A DNA stretch of 57,864 nt from Prevotella sp. (GCA_016291085.1 JAEEVW010000021.1:1-57864); one strand, 5' to 3'. Numbered from the stretch's first letter, positions 7,667-19,419 are shown. Program-made: numbers and translations. Notes: generated by a model from the letters alone, not told the origin.

Positions 7667-9603
7667 TGAGGAGAGTAGTAGTAAACATCGCCCGGTTCGT
7701 GCTGGCCACGGTACTGATCCTGTCGGGATTCGTCAAGGCCGTAGACCCGCTGGGCACACAATATAAGATTGCCGACTACCTGACGGCCATGCACCTGGGC
7801 CACGCGCTGCCCGACTTCATGACGCTGGGAGCAAGCGTGCTACTGTCGGCACTGGAATTCGTACTGGGCATCTGCCTGATGTTCGCCATTCGCAGAAGAC
7901 TGGTGTCGAGGCTGGTGCTTGTGGTCATGCTCGTCATGACCCCACTGACGCTATGGCTGGCAGTGGCCAACCCCGTAAGCGACTGTGGGTGCTTCGGCGA
8001 TGCGATTGTGCTGACCAACTGGCAGACATTCTGGAAAAATGTCGTACTGCTGGTGATGGCCGTCATCGTCGCACGCTGGCCGCTGGACATGATGCGCTTC
8101 GTGTCGAAGAGCAACCAGTGGATCGTCATCAACTACACAGCCATCTTCATTCTGGCTGTGTCGGGGTGGTCGCTCTACGACCGGCCCTATTTCGACTTCC
8201 GCCCCTACCACGTGGGAACGAACCTGCGCGAAGGCTGGCAGAAGATGATGGACGGCGAGGACTCGCCATACGTCGACTTCTTCGTAGAGCGCATGGAAGA
8301 GGGCGACGACATCACGGAACCGATGCTGCTCAACGAGGGGTACACGTTCCTGATGGTGGCACCACACTTGGAACAGGCTGACGACAGCCAGCTGGACCGT
8401 ATCAACCAGCTGTACGACTATGCAGCGGAATATGGCTACCCCTTCTACTGCCTGACAGCCAGCGGAGCAACGGGTATCAGCCAGTGGCGCGAGATGACGG
8501 GAGCGGAATATCCCTACTGTCAGACCGACGAGACGACGCTGAAGACCATCATACGCAGCAATCCGGGCTTCCTGCTGCTGAAAGACGGTGAGATTATCCG
8601 CAAATGGAGCCACAACCGTCTGCCTGACGACAAGGTGCTGAACGGACGGCTGGAGCACATGGCACTGGGACAAAAGCCCACCGACTCCATACCGGGCAAG
8701 GTGCTGATTATCATACTGTGGTACGTGCTGCCATTGGTGGTGCTGGTCGTAGCCGACAGACTATGGATGTGGTCGCACTGGATTAAGAAGAGAAAAAAAG
8801 TATCTAACAACGATATGAATCAACAATTAAAAAGTAACACAACAATGAGAAAGAAAATCGTAGCAGGCAACTGGAAAATGAACCTGAACCTGCAGGAGGG
8901 CATCGCCCTGGCCAAGGAACTGAACGACGCACTGAAGGCTGACAAGCCCAACTGCGACGTTGTCATCTGTACTCCCTTTATCCACCTGGCATCAGTAGCC
9001 AAGGAGCTGGACCCCGCACTGGTCGGTCTGGGCGCTGAGAACTGCGCTGACAAGGAGAAGGGCGCCTTCACGGGTGAGGTAAGCGCCGAGATGGTGAAGT
9101 CGACGGGTGCACAATATGTCATTCTGGGCCACTCAGAGCGTCGCGAATATTACAAGGAGACTCCCGAGATCCTGAAGGAGAAGGTGCTGCTGGCCCTGAA
9201 GAACGGTCTGAAGGTCATCTTCTGCATCGGAGAGACACTGGCCGAGCGTGATGACAACAAGCAGAACGAAGTGGTGAAGGCCGAGCTGGAGGGTAGCGTA
9301 TTCAACCTCAGCGAAGAGGACTTCCGCAAGATCATCATCGCCTACGAGCCCATCTGGGCCATCGGTACCGGCAAGACCGCTACTGCTGAGCAGGCTGAGG
9401 AAATCCATGCATACATCCGCAGCATCATCGCCGAGAAGTATGGTCAGGCTGTTGCCGACGACACCAGCATCCTGTACGGTGGTTCGTGCAAGGCTTCTAA
9501 CGCTCCGGAACTGTTCGCCAAGCCCGACATCGACGGTGGTCTCATCGGAGGTGCTTCACTGAAGTGTGCTGACTTCAAGGGCATCATCGACGCCTGGAAA
9601 TAA
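7666..9603 (+). CDS. tpiA: DoxX-like membrane protein fused in frame to triosephosphate isomerase
   Basis: One open frame of 645 residues. Residues 1-~380 are a DoxX/BT_3928-type membrane protein: TM helices near 5-25, 50-75, 80-105, 120-140, 160-180 and 350-370, with a Cys-containing SDCGCFGD motif, plus a large soluble thioredoxin-like part. Residues ~394-645 are a complete triosephosphate isomerase (GNWKMN, catalytic [29 protein letters not shown]), which interconverts DHAP and G3P in glycolysis. In Bacteroides these are separate neighbouring genes (DoxX-like, tpiA, SPOR, folE); the same order is kept here. The join is a run of seven A (about 8792) plus ~17 codons, so a one-base error or mutation there would restore two genes. 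Start is TTG. Confidence 0.8.
   Translation: MRRVVVNIARFVLATVLILSGFVKAVDPLGTQYKIADYLTAMHLGHALPDFMTLGASVLLSALEFVLGICLMFAIRRRLVSRLVLVVMLVMTPLTLWLAVANPVSDCGCFGDAIVLTNWQTFWKNVVLLVMAVIVARWPLDMMRFVSKSNQWIVINYTAIFILAVSGWSLYDRPYFDFRPYHVGTNLREGWQKMMDGEDSPYVDFFVERMEEGDDITEPMLLNEGYTFLMVAPHLEQADDSQLDRINQLYDYAAEYGYPFYCLTASGATGISQWREMTGAEYPYCQTDETTLKTIIRSNPGFLLLKDGEIIRKWSHNRLPDDKVLNGRLEHMALGQKPTDSIPGKVLIIILWYVLPLVVLVVADRLWMWSHWIKKRKKVSNNDMNQQLKSNTTMRKKIVAGNWKMNLNLQEGIALAKELNDALKADKPNCDVVICTPFIHLASVAKELDPALVGLGAENCADKEKGAFTGEVSAEMVKSTGAQYVILGHSERREYYKETPEILKEKVLLALKNGLKVIFCIGETLAERDDNKQNEVVKAELEGSVFNLSEEDFRKIIIAYEPIWAIGTGKTATAEQAEEIHAYIRSIIAEKYGQAVADDTSILYGGSCKASNAPELFAKPDIDGGLIGGASLKCADFKGIIDAWK
8845..9603 (+). 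other. tpiA: Triosephosphate isomerase module with its own possible start codon
   Basis: ATG 8845 begins [13 protein letters not shown], the usual N-terminus of the enzyme, giving 252 residues, the normal length. The A-rich sequence before it (AACAATG) is typical of Bacteroidetes translation starts. Internal initiation here could give free cytoplasmic enzyme even if the upstream frame is truly fused. A membrane-tethered isomerase would otherwise be the only product. ATG 8815 is a second possible internal start. Confidence 0.7.
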
Positions 9604-9616
9604 GAAAATGTAATAT

Positions 9617-9648
9617 GGTAAAAAAGTAAAAGAGTAAAAAAAGGAAGG
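9617..9648. repeat. 8-bp GGTAAAAA-type array upstream of the SPOR gene
   Basis: Units GGTAAAAA, AGTAAAAG, AGTAAAAA and a degenerate AAGGAAGG just before the start codon. It is the reverse complement of the TTTTACCT array at 9695-9726 within the coding sequence. Confidence 0.65.
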
Positions 9649-9651
9649 CAT

Positions 9652-10269
9652 ATGGAAACAAAACAGTATCAAATCATCAAAAAGGTATTGGTGCTTTTAC
9701 CGTTTTACCTTTTTACTTTTTTACCTTTAAATGCTCAGTCGTTTACCCAGCGCATTCAGCAACAGAAGACCGGACTGGGTTCCATTACCATCCACGAGAG
9801 TGCTGAAATCGACCAGTTGGTGAACGAAGCAAAACTCGGTAACGTAGCATCGCCAACGAGCACGACCAATTCGACTGCGACAACAGCGACGAAATCGACG
9901 AACACAACGACGAAAGAATCGCCGAAGGCCACCAGTCAGACGTCTCAGAGCGATACGCCCGAGGAAAGTCCCGTCGACAACACCAAGAAAATCATGACGG
10001 GCGGATACAAAATCAATGGTTACCGCGTCCAGGCCTTTGCCGGAGGGAACTCGCGCAAGGACCGCCAACAGGCTGAGAGCGTAGGCAACCAGATTAAGAG
10101 CAGTTTCCCAGGGGTCCCTGTCTACGTGCATTTCTACTCCCCACGCTGGATATGTCGCATAGGCAACTACCGTACTTACGAGGAAGCACACCAGATGCTG
10201 CTCAGCCTGCGCAAGATGGGCTTTTCGGAAGCAGTGGTGGTAAAAGGAAAAATAACTGTATACGACTAA
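9652..10269 (+). CDS. SPOR-domain cell-envelope protein
   Basis: 205 residues. The signal peptide core LLPFYLFTFLP (residues 16-26) is encoded by a 4 x 8-bp repeat array. A Ser/Thr-rich linker (about 60-115) follows. A SPOR domain occupies about residues 125-203 (YRVQAFAGGNSRKDRQQAES; WICRIGNYRTYEEAHQML). SPOR domains bind denuded peptidoglycan glycan strands at division sites. The stop codon abuts the ATG of folE, so the genes are co-transcribed. The position after tpiA matches the order in Bacteroides. Confidence 0.85.
   Translation: METKQYQIIKKVLVLLPFYLFTFLPLNAQSFTQRIQQQKTGLGSITIHESAEIDQLVNEAKLGNVASPTSTTNSTATTATKSTNTTTKESPKATSQTSQSDTPEESPVDNTKKIMTGGYKINGYRVQAFAGGNSRKDRQQAESVGNQIKSSFPGVPVYVHFYSPRWICRIGNYRTYEEAHQMLLSLRKMGFSEAVVVKGKITVYD
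9695..9726. repeat. 4 x 8-bp TTTTACCT array encoding a signal peptide
   Basis: TTTTACCG, TTTTACCT, TTTTACTT, TTTTACCT. It is translated as LPFYLFTFLP, the hydrophobic core of the SPOR-protein signal peptide. A matching array, read in the same frame, forms the signal peptide of the FKBP lipoprotein (45809-45840). Confidence 0.9.
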
Positions 10270-10851
10270 ATGGCAGAACAAATAGAATATCGCGAAGGAC
10301 TGGAAGAATTGGCGGACCACTACCGCCAGACACTGCAACTGCTGGGTGAAGACCCCGAGCGTGAGGGACTGTTGAAGACCCCCATGCGCGTGGCCAAAGC
10401 CATGCAGTTTCTGACACAGGGATACACGCAGGACGCCCACGAGGTGCTGCGCCAGGCACTCTTCCGCGAAGACTACTCGCAGATGGTCATTGTGAAGGAC
10501 ATCGACTTCTTCTCACTCTGCGAACACCATATGTTGCCTTTCTACGGCAAGGCTCATGTGGCATACATCCCCAACGGCTATATCACAGGGCTCTCGAAGA
10601 TTGCCCGCGTGGTGGACATCTTTGCCCACCGCCTGCAAGTCCAGGAACGCCTGACACTGCAAATCAAACAGTGCATTCAGGACACCCTGCACCCTCTTGG
10701 CGTAATGGTAGTCGTTGAAGCTCGCCACATGTGCATGCAGATGCGTGGCGTAGAGAAACAGAACAGCATCACGACAACCAGTGAGTTCAGTGGTGCATTC
10801 AATCAGGCAAAAACACGCCAAGAGTTTATGAACCTATTGCATAATCAATAA
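10270..10851 (+). CDS. folE: GTP cyclohydrolase I
   Basis: 193 residues, the normal length for type I GTP cyclohydrolase. The zinc and active-site motifs are present: [20 protein letters not shown] with Cys/His ligands, [20 protein letters not shown], and [17 protein letters not shown] with the second Cys. The enzyme opens GTP to 7,8-dihydroneopterin triphosphate, the first step of folate-type pterin synthesis. The ATG follows the SPOR stop codon with no gap, and a small membrane protein gene follows after 12 bp. Confidence 0.95.
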   Translation: MAEQIEYREGLEELADHYRQTLQLLGEDPEREGLLKTPMRVAKAMQFLTQGYTQDAHEVLRQALFREDYSQMVIVKDIDFFSLCEHHMLPFYGKAHVAYIPNGYITGLSKIARVVDIFAHRLQVQERLTLQIKQCIQDTLHPLGVMVVVEARHMCMQMRGVEKQNSITTTSEFSGAFNQAKTRQEFMNLLHNQ

Positions 10852-10863
10852 ACAAAACATATT

Positions 10864-11433
10864 ATGGACCAGTTTAATCCCAACACCTACAAAAAACAAA
10901 GTACCGCCCAGCAGTTTACAGGAAGCTGTCTCGGCAAAATCATTATCTGTGCCGTTGTCGCCATTGTTCTCTTAATCGTTGCCGCCCTGACACGACCTTC
11001 CGACAGCTATATGCGTTGGCAGATGGAGGACAACATCATGGAGTGCATCGCGGCCAGCGACAGCATTGAGAGCGACATCATTGACGACTACGTCGGCAAT
11101 CTCGGCCGCATCTTTACCCATGCAGACAGTGCGGAGATCAACAAAGAGCTGATGGAAACCTACAAGAAGCTGAACAAATTGGAGATTTATCCGCACACCT
11201 TCCTGAAGACAGCACGCATCGTCAACAACATCCATCCTGAGGGCGTTCGCGTGGGCGTCGGCATCTTTGGCATCGTCATCCCTACCGTCAAGTATTCCGA
11301 TCTGCTGATGAATACAGGCGCCGTACGTGGCGACTACAACCAGAAACTGATCAAGGATCAGGTTCCCGATTTGTACACGGGCGACAATCCCAACATCCAG
11401 CCCTTCCACTACAAGGGTAATCCGGATGACTAA
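10864..11433 (+). CDS. Single-pass membrane protein of unknown function
   Basis: 189 residues. A cytoplasmic head of ~25 residues, one TM helix (IIICAVVAIVLLIVAALT, about 26-43), then an acidic, helical region and a C-terminal segment with VGVGIFGIVIPTVKYSDLLM. Not recognised. It is the last gene of the DUF1599-tpiA-SPOR-folE transcript, closed by a strong terminator. Confidence 0.65.
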   Translation: MDQFNPNTYKKQSTAQQFTGSCLGKIIICAVVAIVLLIVAALTRPSDSYMRWQMEDNIMECIAASDSIESDIIDDYVGNLGRIFTHADSAEINKELMETYKKLNKLEIYPHTFLKTARIVNNIHPEGVRVGVGIFGIVIPTVKYSDLLMNTGAVRGDYNQKLIKDQVPDLYTGDNPNIQPFHYKGNPDD

Positions 11434-11446
11434 TGGAAATAAAAAA

Positions 11447-11471
11447 GCCTCCCGCTTGGGAGGCCTTTTTT
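11447..11471. terminator. Bidirectional intrinsic terminator
   Basis: GCCTCCC-GCTT-GGGAGGC hairpin flanked by A6 on the left and T6 on the right. It can end both the plus-strand folE transcript and the minus-strand esterase transcript. Confidence 0.9.
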
Positions 11472-11475
11472 GATT

Positions 11476-11520
11476 CTTCTTATCTTCGTTAACTTCTTTA
11501 ACTTCTTTTACTTCTTTAAC
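11476..11520. repeat. 5 x 9-bp TTCTTTAAC array
   Basis: Units CTTCTTATC, TTCGTTAAC, TTCTTTAAC, TTCTTTTAC, TTCTTTAAC. It lies between the terminator and the 3' end of the esterase gene. Confidence 0.8.
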
Positions 11521-11523
11521 TCC

Positions 11524-13647
<2,124 letters not shown>

Positions 13648-13707
13648 TTATATACAAAAAGCAAAAACCATGTTACATACAACAAAGTATTCTATAAATA
13701 TTATATA

Positions 13708-13715
13708 TATCTTTG
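13708..13715 (+). promoter_or_regulatory. First promoter (-7) upstream of the xylan-type locus
   Basis: TATCTTTG followed by CACCC in an A/T-rich region. Only a short leader and a terminator-like hairpin follow, not an ORF. GTTACA-like motifs lie upstream (about 13613 and 13672). Confidence 0.65.
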
Positions 13716-13721
13716 CACCCA

Positions 13722-13843
13722 GAATAGAAATTCTTTTTCAAATCGCTTTATTTTTTAAGTTAAGACTTATAATAGTTACTAAGAGTTAGTAGTTTTGGTA
13801 TGTAAAATTATCAGGGGGCCGATGTGAATCACCCCCCTTTTTT
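13722..13843 (+). ncRNA. Candidate short RNA or attenuated leader
   Basis: A promoter-like element at 13708-13715 is followed about 100 bp later by GGGGG (13814-13818) pairing with CCCCC (13833-13837), an inner GAT/ATC pair and six T. No ORF fits between. This would give a transcript of about 120 nt ending before the SusC promoter. It could be a small RNA or an attenuator; the sequence does not decide. Confidence 0.4.
13814..13843 (+). terminator. Terminator-like hairpin in the locus leader
   Basis: GGGGG arm, inner GAT/ATC pairing, CCCCC arm, then TTTTTT. Confidence 0.65.
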
Positions 13844-13933
13844 ATCAAAGAAACATCGTAAAGGCTAAAAATAACAACAATATGTACGAACAATTGAAGA
13901 ACCGAACGAGTCCTTATAATATAAAAAGGTACA

Positions 13934-14008
13934 CGTGTCAGAACCATCAAGACAGCACAGTTCAAGCTGGAGGCCGTCCGCATGGTTTCCCATCAGCCCC
14001 GTCTATGA
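13934..14008 (+). pseudogene. Possible remnant of an IS3-type transposase orfA
   Basis: A short GC-rich block in an A/T-rich intergenic region reads RTIKTAQFKLEAVRMVSHQP before a stop codon. It resembles the N-terminus of IS3-family OrfA proteins (pattern FKLEAVRLV). There is no start codon, no further transposase and no clear ends. If real, it is a fragment of an old insertion. Confidence 0.3.
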
Positions 14009-14127
14009 CCTGGGGATAATTATTGTTAAAGTAACACAAACCGGCTAAAAAGCAAGAATTCTTAAGGATTGTTACAAAAAACAAAATGCTTGTTACATTT
14101 AAATTATGTTATTCATAATAATACGTG

Positions 14128-14135
14128 TATCTTTG
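14128..14135 (+). promoter_or_regulatory. Second promoter (-7), nearest to the first SusC gene
   Basis: TATCTTTG followed by CACCG, about 63 bp before the SusC ATG. Two GTTACA motifs about 20 bp apart (near 14072 and 14092) precede it and could be an activator site. The rest of the 13.53-14.2 kb gap holds no gene. Confidence 0.65.
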
Positions 14136-14197
14136 CACCGAAAATGACGAGAAATAACTAACGTAAATAAAAATAACATGAATCAAAATCTGTCAAA

Positions 14198-17100
14198 ATG
14201 AAGAATCTAAAGCAATTGATTAGACAGACATTTCCCGCGATTCTGATGCTGTTTGCATGCAGCTCGATGCTACATGCCCAAAACGGCGTCACTGTTACGG
14301 GTTCAGTCACAGACAATGCCGCGGAGCCTTTGATTGGCGCCTCGGTTGTAGTAAAGGGAAACACTTCCCTGGGTACGGTGACTGATTTCGACGGTAACTT
14401 CCAGCTGAAGGTACCTTCGGAGCAGTCAGTGCTGGTGATTTCCTATGTCGGTATGACCACCAAGGAGATCAAAATCGGAAAGCAACGCAACTTCAAGGTT
14501 ACGCTGATGGACGACACCCAGTTGGAAGAAGTCGTAGTAGTAGGTTTCGGTCAGCAGAAGAAGGCCTCTGTGGTGGGTGCTATTACCCAGACCACGGGTG
14601 AAGTGTTGGAGCGTGCCGCAGGTATCGGTAGTGTGAGTGCTGCTCTGACCGGTAACCTTCCTGGTATCGCCACCATCGCTACTACTGGCCAGCCAGGTGA
14701 AGAGGACCCACAAATTTACATCCGTGGTGCAGCTGCCTGGAACCAAGATGCCCAGCCTCTGATCCTCGTCGATGGTGTGAAGCGTGAGATTAAGTCTGTT
14801 GACATTTCCTCTGTCGCAACAGTATCCGTGTTGAAGGACGCATCTGCAACTGCTGTTTATGGTGTGGAAGGTGCTAACGGTGTTATTCTGATCACCACCA
14901 AACGTGGTCAGGAAGGTAAGGCCAGAATTGATGTAGGCTTCAACGCCACATTGAAGGCTGTGTCAAAGCTTCCGCGTAAGTACGACTCTTATGATGGCTA
15001 CATGTTTCGTAACGAAGCTATCGAACACGAGCTCGCCCTGGGCAGCTCAGCCTCTTGGGCCTATTATCGTCCGCAGACCTTCATCAATAACTTCCGCAAT
15101 CAGGATTACACTGTCAAGCCAAACTATGATGCTAACGGCAACTTCCTCGGTGACTATAGCCAGGCAGAGCGTTATCCAAACGTTGACTGGCAGGATGAGA
15201 TGTTCAAGAGAACTGCTTTCTCCTACAATACCAACCTGAATATTTCCGGTGGTACTAAGTATGTGAAATACTTCGTAGCATTCGACTACCAGAACGAAGG
15301 TGATATGACCCGCATCTGGGACAACCACCAGGGTTATGAAGGCGGTTATACATACAATCGTCTGAATGTGCGTTCAAATCTGGACTTCCAGATTACGAAT
15401 ACCACCCAGTTCAAGGTCAACCTCGCAGGCTCCAATGCTCAGCAGAAGACCCCACGTTATTATTATAATAATGACGGTGAGTTCTTCCAGCAGCAGAACT
15501 GGGCCGGTGCATACGGTATGCCGCCCAACGTGTTCCCCGTTCAGTTCTCTGATTTATCGTGGGGTTACTATCCGTTGGTATCCAATATGGCTAACTCTCC
15601 AATGAATGTTGCATTGTCAGGTTATGAGCTGAAGACCATCACTCGTGTATTTACTGACTTTGCCCTTGAGCAGAAACTCGATTTCATCACGAAGGGCCTT
15701 GTTGCACGTGGTACCATTTCCTGGGATAACCAGTTTAATGAGGGTAGCCGTGGTATCACCCAGGCAGAAGGTGGCCACACAACCAAGAGAATGTATATGC
15801 TCCCCGAGGAGGGCGTGCTCCGTCCAGAGACCCAGATTTTCACCAATACCGGTTTCGACTTCTACGAAAAGGTAGACTGGGATACTAAAGAAGGAAGCGT
15901 CAACTATACTAATCGTGCTACGGAAATGTCACTCCAGCTCTTCTGGGCTCGTCAGTTCGGCGAGCACAACATATCAGTGATGGGCAACTGGAAGCGTCGT
16001 ATCCAGGCAGGTAATGCCGAACTCGAGAATCGTCGTGAGGACTGGGTATTCCGTACTACTTACGATTTTAAGAGCAGGTATTTCGCTGAGTTCAACGGTG
16101 CTTACAACGGTTCACAGAAGTTCTCTCCCGACAACCGCTTCGCATTCTTCTGTTCAGGAGCTGCAGGCTGGATGGTTTCAGAAGAGAAATTCATGAAAAA
16201 GCTGAGAGACAAGCATATCGTTGATATGTTCAAGATTCGTGGTTCTATCGGTCAAATCGGTGACGATAATGCCGGAGCTCGTTGGGCTTATATGAACCAG
16301 TGGGCAGTACTCAATAAGGTGAATATGACACTGACCGCTGGTCAGAGTCCCTTCCAGGGCTATGGCGAGTCTGTGATTGCTGCTCCTGACCTGAAGTGGG
16401 CAACAGTATTAAAGAAAAACCTTGGTTTTGACTATGCATTCCTCGGTGGTATGTTCGCCGGTAGCTTCGACTGGTTCCGTGACGACCGCTACGACATCTT
16501 CGTTTCCGGTGGTAACCGTTCAGTACCTTCTTACTATGGTGCAAAGACCGTACCAGATATCAATAAGGGAGAAATGAAGAACTCTGGTTTCGAGGTTGAA
16601 GTTCGTTTCAATAAGGTGCTGAAGAACGGTATGCGTTTCTGGGCCAATGCCAACTACACCTACGCACACAACGAAATTAAGGTAAAGGATGACCCCGCAT
16701 TGCTGCCGTCTTATCGTCGTGCTCAGGGCTATTCTCAAGGACAATACGTGTCATTCATTGACAATGGCTATATTAAGACCTATGATGAGTTATATAGTAC
16801 GCCTGCGCGTGAGAAGGATGACGGTCAGGTGTTGATTGGCGACCACTACATCGTGGACTTCAATGCCGATGGTGTCGTCGACGAGACATACGACCAGGCT
16901 CCAGTCGGCTATACTGGCAATCCGGAGCATACTTATAATGCCACCATCGGTTGGGAGTGGAAGGGCTTCAGCTGCTTCGCTCAGCTTTATGGTGTAACAG
17001 GTGTTACCCGTGATGTAGGTCTTGCCTCTTTTAACAATAAGTTACTTACAGTATATGATAATGGTTCCTGGTGGAATCCTATAAGCAATGGTGGTGATGT

Positions 17101-17386
17101 TGTCGTACCTCGCTTCACAACTCAGGTTGCCTACAACGACGGTACACAATATCTTTACGATGGTTCCTATTTCCGTCTGAAGAACGTGGAGGTGGCCTAT
17201 ACCTGGACCAAGGGCTGGATTAAGAAAATAGGTTTCTCCAGTCTGAAGATTTATCTGAATGGTAACAACCTCTTCATGATTACCAAGATGCCTGACGACC
17301 GAGAAGGAAACGGTAGTTTCAGCGGTGGCGGTGGTGCTTACCCGACTGTCAGACGTTTTAACTTAGGATTTAAGCTTTATATTTAA
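14198..17386 (+). CDS. susC: SusC/RagA-family TonB-dependent outer-membrane transporter (first)
   Basis: 1062 residues. Signal peptide to about residue 27 (MLHAQ), carboxypeptidase-D-like beta domain (~30-110, VTGSVTDNAAEPLIGASVVV), TonB-box-like LEEVVVVGFG (~109-118), plug domain (~120-235, including NPxx-type ADGANGVILITTKRG-like turn), then the 22-strand barrel ending GFKLYI. It imports oligosaccharides with its SusD partner, energised by TonB. It is the first gene of a susC-susD-susC-susD cluster, the layout of xylan loci such as the xus genes of Prevotella bryantii. The assignment to xylan is inference from gene order and the GH10-like and esterase neighbours. Confidence 0.93.
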   Translation: MKNLKQLIRQTFPAILMLFACSSMLHAQNGVTVTGSVTDNAAEPLIGASVVVKGNTSLGTVTDFDGNFQLKVPSEQSVLVISYVGMTTKEIKIGKQRNFKVTLMDDTQLEEVVVVGFGQQKKASVVGAITQTTGEVLERAAGIGSVSAALTGNLPGIATIATTGQPGEEDPQIYIRGAAAWNQDAQPLILVDGVKREIKSVDISSVATVSVLKDASATAVYGVEGANGVILITTKRGQEGKARIDVGFNATLKAVSKLPRKYDSYDGYMFRNEAIEHELALGSSASWAYYRPQTFINNFRNQDYTVKPNYDANGNFLGDYSQAERYPNVDWQDEMFKRTAFSYNTNLNISGGTKYVKYFVAFDYQNEGDMTRIWDNHQGYEGGYTYNRLNVRSNLDFQITNTTQFKVNLAGSNAQQKTPRYYYNNDGEFFQQQNWAGAYGMPPNVFPVQFSDLSWGYYPLVSNMANSPMNVALSGYELKTITRVFTDFALEQKLDFITKGLVARGTISWDNQFNEGSRGITQAEGGHTTKRMYMLPEEGVLRPETQIFTNTGFDFYEKVDWDTKEGSVNYTNRATEMSLQLFWARQFGEHNISVMGNWKRRIQAGNAELENRREDWVFRTTYDFKSRYFAEFNGAYNGSQKFSPDNRFAFFCSGAAGWMVSEEKFMKKLRDKHIVDMFKIRGSIGQIGDDNAGARWAYMNQWAVLNKVNMTLTAGQSPFQGYGESVIAAPDLKWATVLKKNLGFDYAFLGGMFAGSFDWFRDDRYDIFVSGGNRSVPSYYGAKTVPDINKGEMKNSGFEVEVRFNKVLKNGMRFWANANYTYAHNEIKVKDDPALLPSYRRAQGYSQGQYVSFIDNGYIKTYDELYSTPAREKDDGQVLIGDHYIVDFNADGVVDETYDQAPVGYTGNPEHTYNATIGWEWKGFSCFAQLYGVTGVTRDVGLASFNNKLLTVYDNGSWWNPISNGGDVVVPRFTTQVAYNDGTQYLYDGSYFRLKNVEVAYTWTKGWIKKIGFSSLKIYLNGNNLFMITKMPDDREGNGSFSGGGGAYPTVRRFNLGFKLYI

Positions 17387-17400
17387 TCGCGTATATTATT

Positions 17401-19419
17401 ATGAAATACTATAATAACATCAAATCCCTTTTGTGCGGTTCTCTGCTGCTTTTGGCAGGTGGTGCATCCTTCACTTCCTGTACCGACTGGCTCGACAAGG
17501 ATCCTGACTCTATCGTACGTGAGGATGAGGCATTCAAGAATTTCCGCAACTTCCAGGGATATGTTGAGGAAATCTACAGTCTGATTCCCAGTAAGGAGAT
17601 GGTCAATTATTGTACTGCATGGAACTTCGGTGACGACGCTGTCCACAACCCCGAGGGTTATGCACACATGGACCATCAGGTAGACTTAGGTAACTATCGT
17701 AACTGGTACACCAACAGCCAGTGCTGGCTGAATGGTGACAGAAGTTCACTTTGGAGAAATTCCTGGTACTGCATTCGTAAGTGTAACCAGGGAATTGAGA
17801 ATATTGGTTCACTTATCGGCACTGATGAGGAGCGTGACCTGTTGCTCGGACAGATGTACTTCTTCCGTGCCTGGTGGCACTTTGAGCTGATGTGCTATTT
17901 CGGCGGACTGCCCTATATTGATCAGACCTTTGTCGATGGTCATATCCCCGAACTTCCCCGTCTGTCCTTCCAGGAGTGTGCTGAGCGCTGTGCACAAGAC
18001 TTTGAAAGAGCTTACGAGCTCCTTCCGTTGGACTCGAAGGATTGGGATGCTACACTTGTTGCCAAAGACAACAGTACGATTAACAACAACCAACTGCGCG
18101 TCACTAAGTTCATGGCGCTCTGCTACTTAGGCAAGTGCTATCTTTGGGCTGGTTCTCCGCTTATGAAGGAGTTTGAGAAAACCAAGGATGGTGGCGTTGC
18201 CAATTTGTTAGGTGCAAGCCAGAATGGCAAGACATACGATTATGATGCGAAGTATTGTAAGTTGGCTGCTGAGGCTTTGGGCAAGGCACTTGACATGGTT
18301 GCTAAAGGTCAGGTCGAATACAAACTTGCGACCTTCAAGTTTGCCAACATCTACGATCACGAAAGAAACGAGCAAACGACTTCTGAGGATGAATTCTATT
18401 CTAACATCTTCTATACTGTCAAGCAAGGTTGGAAAATGCCTGGCATTTGTGAGGTCATCTTCCGTGGTGCTCACCCTGGCGTCAACTCTTCCAACTGGAA
18501 CTGTGCCAAGATCTTCGGCCCGAAGATTGCTGGTCTGGTAGATCATGATAACATCATTCACCACCCGACAGGCAACCTGATTGACCAGTACGGTATGGCC
18601 AATGGTCAACCTATCTATCTGGTTCAGAATGGTCACTATGTTGTTAACCCCAAGGCTGAGTGGGATCCTACACACCCCTATAAGGGACGTGACCCACGTT
18701 TCTATCACGATATCGTGTTCGATGGCTTCCACTATGTTCTTAAGACTGACAACTTGAATTCAGAGCAGAAAAAACATGAATATTGCTCTCTGTACACGGA
18801 TGGTGCCATGCGTTCTATTGACAATGGCAGCAGCACGGGTTACTTCATCCAGAAGCTGATTCCTCACCAGTGTAACCATGGCGACAACTGGTATGATTAT
18901 GGTATGGCTCTGCAGAGCTATCTGCCTTACATGCGTCTGTCTGATGTCTATCTGATGTTTGCCGAGGCCATGGCTGGTTTTGCAACAGATATGAAAGACT
19001 TGAAGCAGTCTTCTACCTATTGCCCATCGTACTCTGCTGTTGCTGCTATCAATGCACTCCGCGACCGCGTAGGAATGGAAGGCGTACAGGATAATTTCCT
19101 GGATACCCGTGAACACTTCATTGATGAGGTTCGCCGTGAGCGCACTGTGGAGCTTTCTTTCGAAGGTTTCCGTTGGAACGATCTTCAGCGTTGGCTCCTC
19201 TTGACAGAGCCTCCTTATACTATCAAATACTCTCATGAGTTTGAGCGTATGCAGAAGGCAGACTGGTTTAAGAAGAACGATCCGAAGGATGCTGAAGTGG
19301 CAAACTTCCATACGAAGACATTGATTAAGCGTCCTTTGGAGGCTAAGCACTACTGGTTCCCGTTCCCGGAAAAGGATGTTTATCTGTATGAAGGATTTAA
19401 ACAGAACCCTGGATGGTAA
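17401..19419 (+). CDS. susD: SusD/RagB-family glycan-binding lipoprotein (first)
   Basis: 672 residues. Type II signal peptide with lipobox FTSC (Cys ~27), then the all-helical TPR-like SusD fold: RAWWHFELMCYFGGLPYIDQ, later YLMFAEAMAG, and the C-terminal FRWNDLQRWLLL and HYWFPFPEKDV motifs. It sits over the preceding SusC as the lid of the importer and binds the oligosaccharide. It starts 14 bp after the SusC stop codon. A 4 x 7-bp array separates it from the next susC. Confidence 0.93.
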   Translation: MKYYNNIKSLLCGSLLLLAGGASFTSCTDWLDKDPDSIVREDEAFKNFRNFQGYVEEIYSLIPSKEMVNYCTAWNFGDDAVHNPEGYAHMDHQVDLGNYRNWYTNSQCWLNGDRSSLWRNSWYCIRKCNQGIENIGSLIGTDEERDLLLGQMYFFRAWWHFELMCYFGGLPYIDQTFVDGHIPELPRLSFQECAERCAQDFERAYELLPLDSKDWDATLVAKDNSTINNNQLRVTKFMALCYLGKCYLWAGSPLMKEFEKTKDGGVANLLGASQNGKTYDYDAKYCKLAAEALGKALDMVAKGQVEYKLATFKFANIYDHERNEQTTSEDEFYSNIFYTVKQGWKMPGICEVIFRGAHPGVNSSNWNCAKIFGPKIAGLVDHDNIIHHPTGNLIDQYGMANGQPIYLVQNGHYVVNPKAEWDPTHPYKGRDPRFYHDIVFDGFHYVLKTDNLNSEQKKHEYCSLYTDGAMRSIDNGSSTGYFIQKLIPHQCNHGDNWYDYGMALQSYLPYMRLSDVYLMFAEAMAGFATDMKDLKQSSTYCPSYSAVAAINALRDRVGMEGVQDNFLDTREHFIDEVRRERTVELSFEGFRWNDLQRWLLLTEPPYTIKYSHEFERMQKADWFKKNDPKDAEVANFHTKTLIKRPLEAKHYWFPFPEKDVYLYEGFKQNPGW

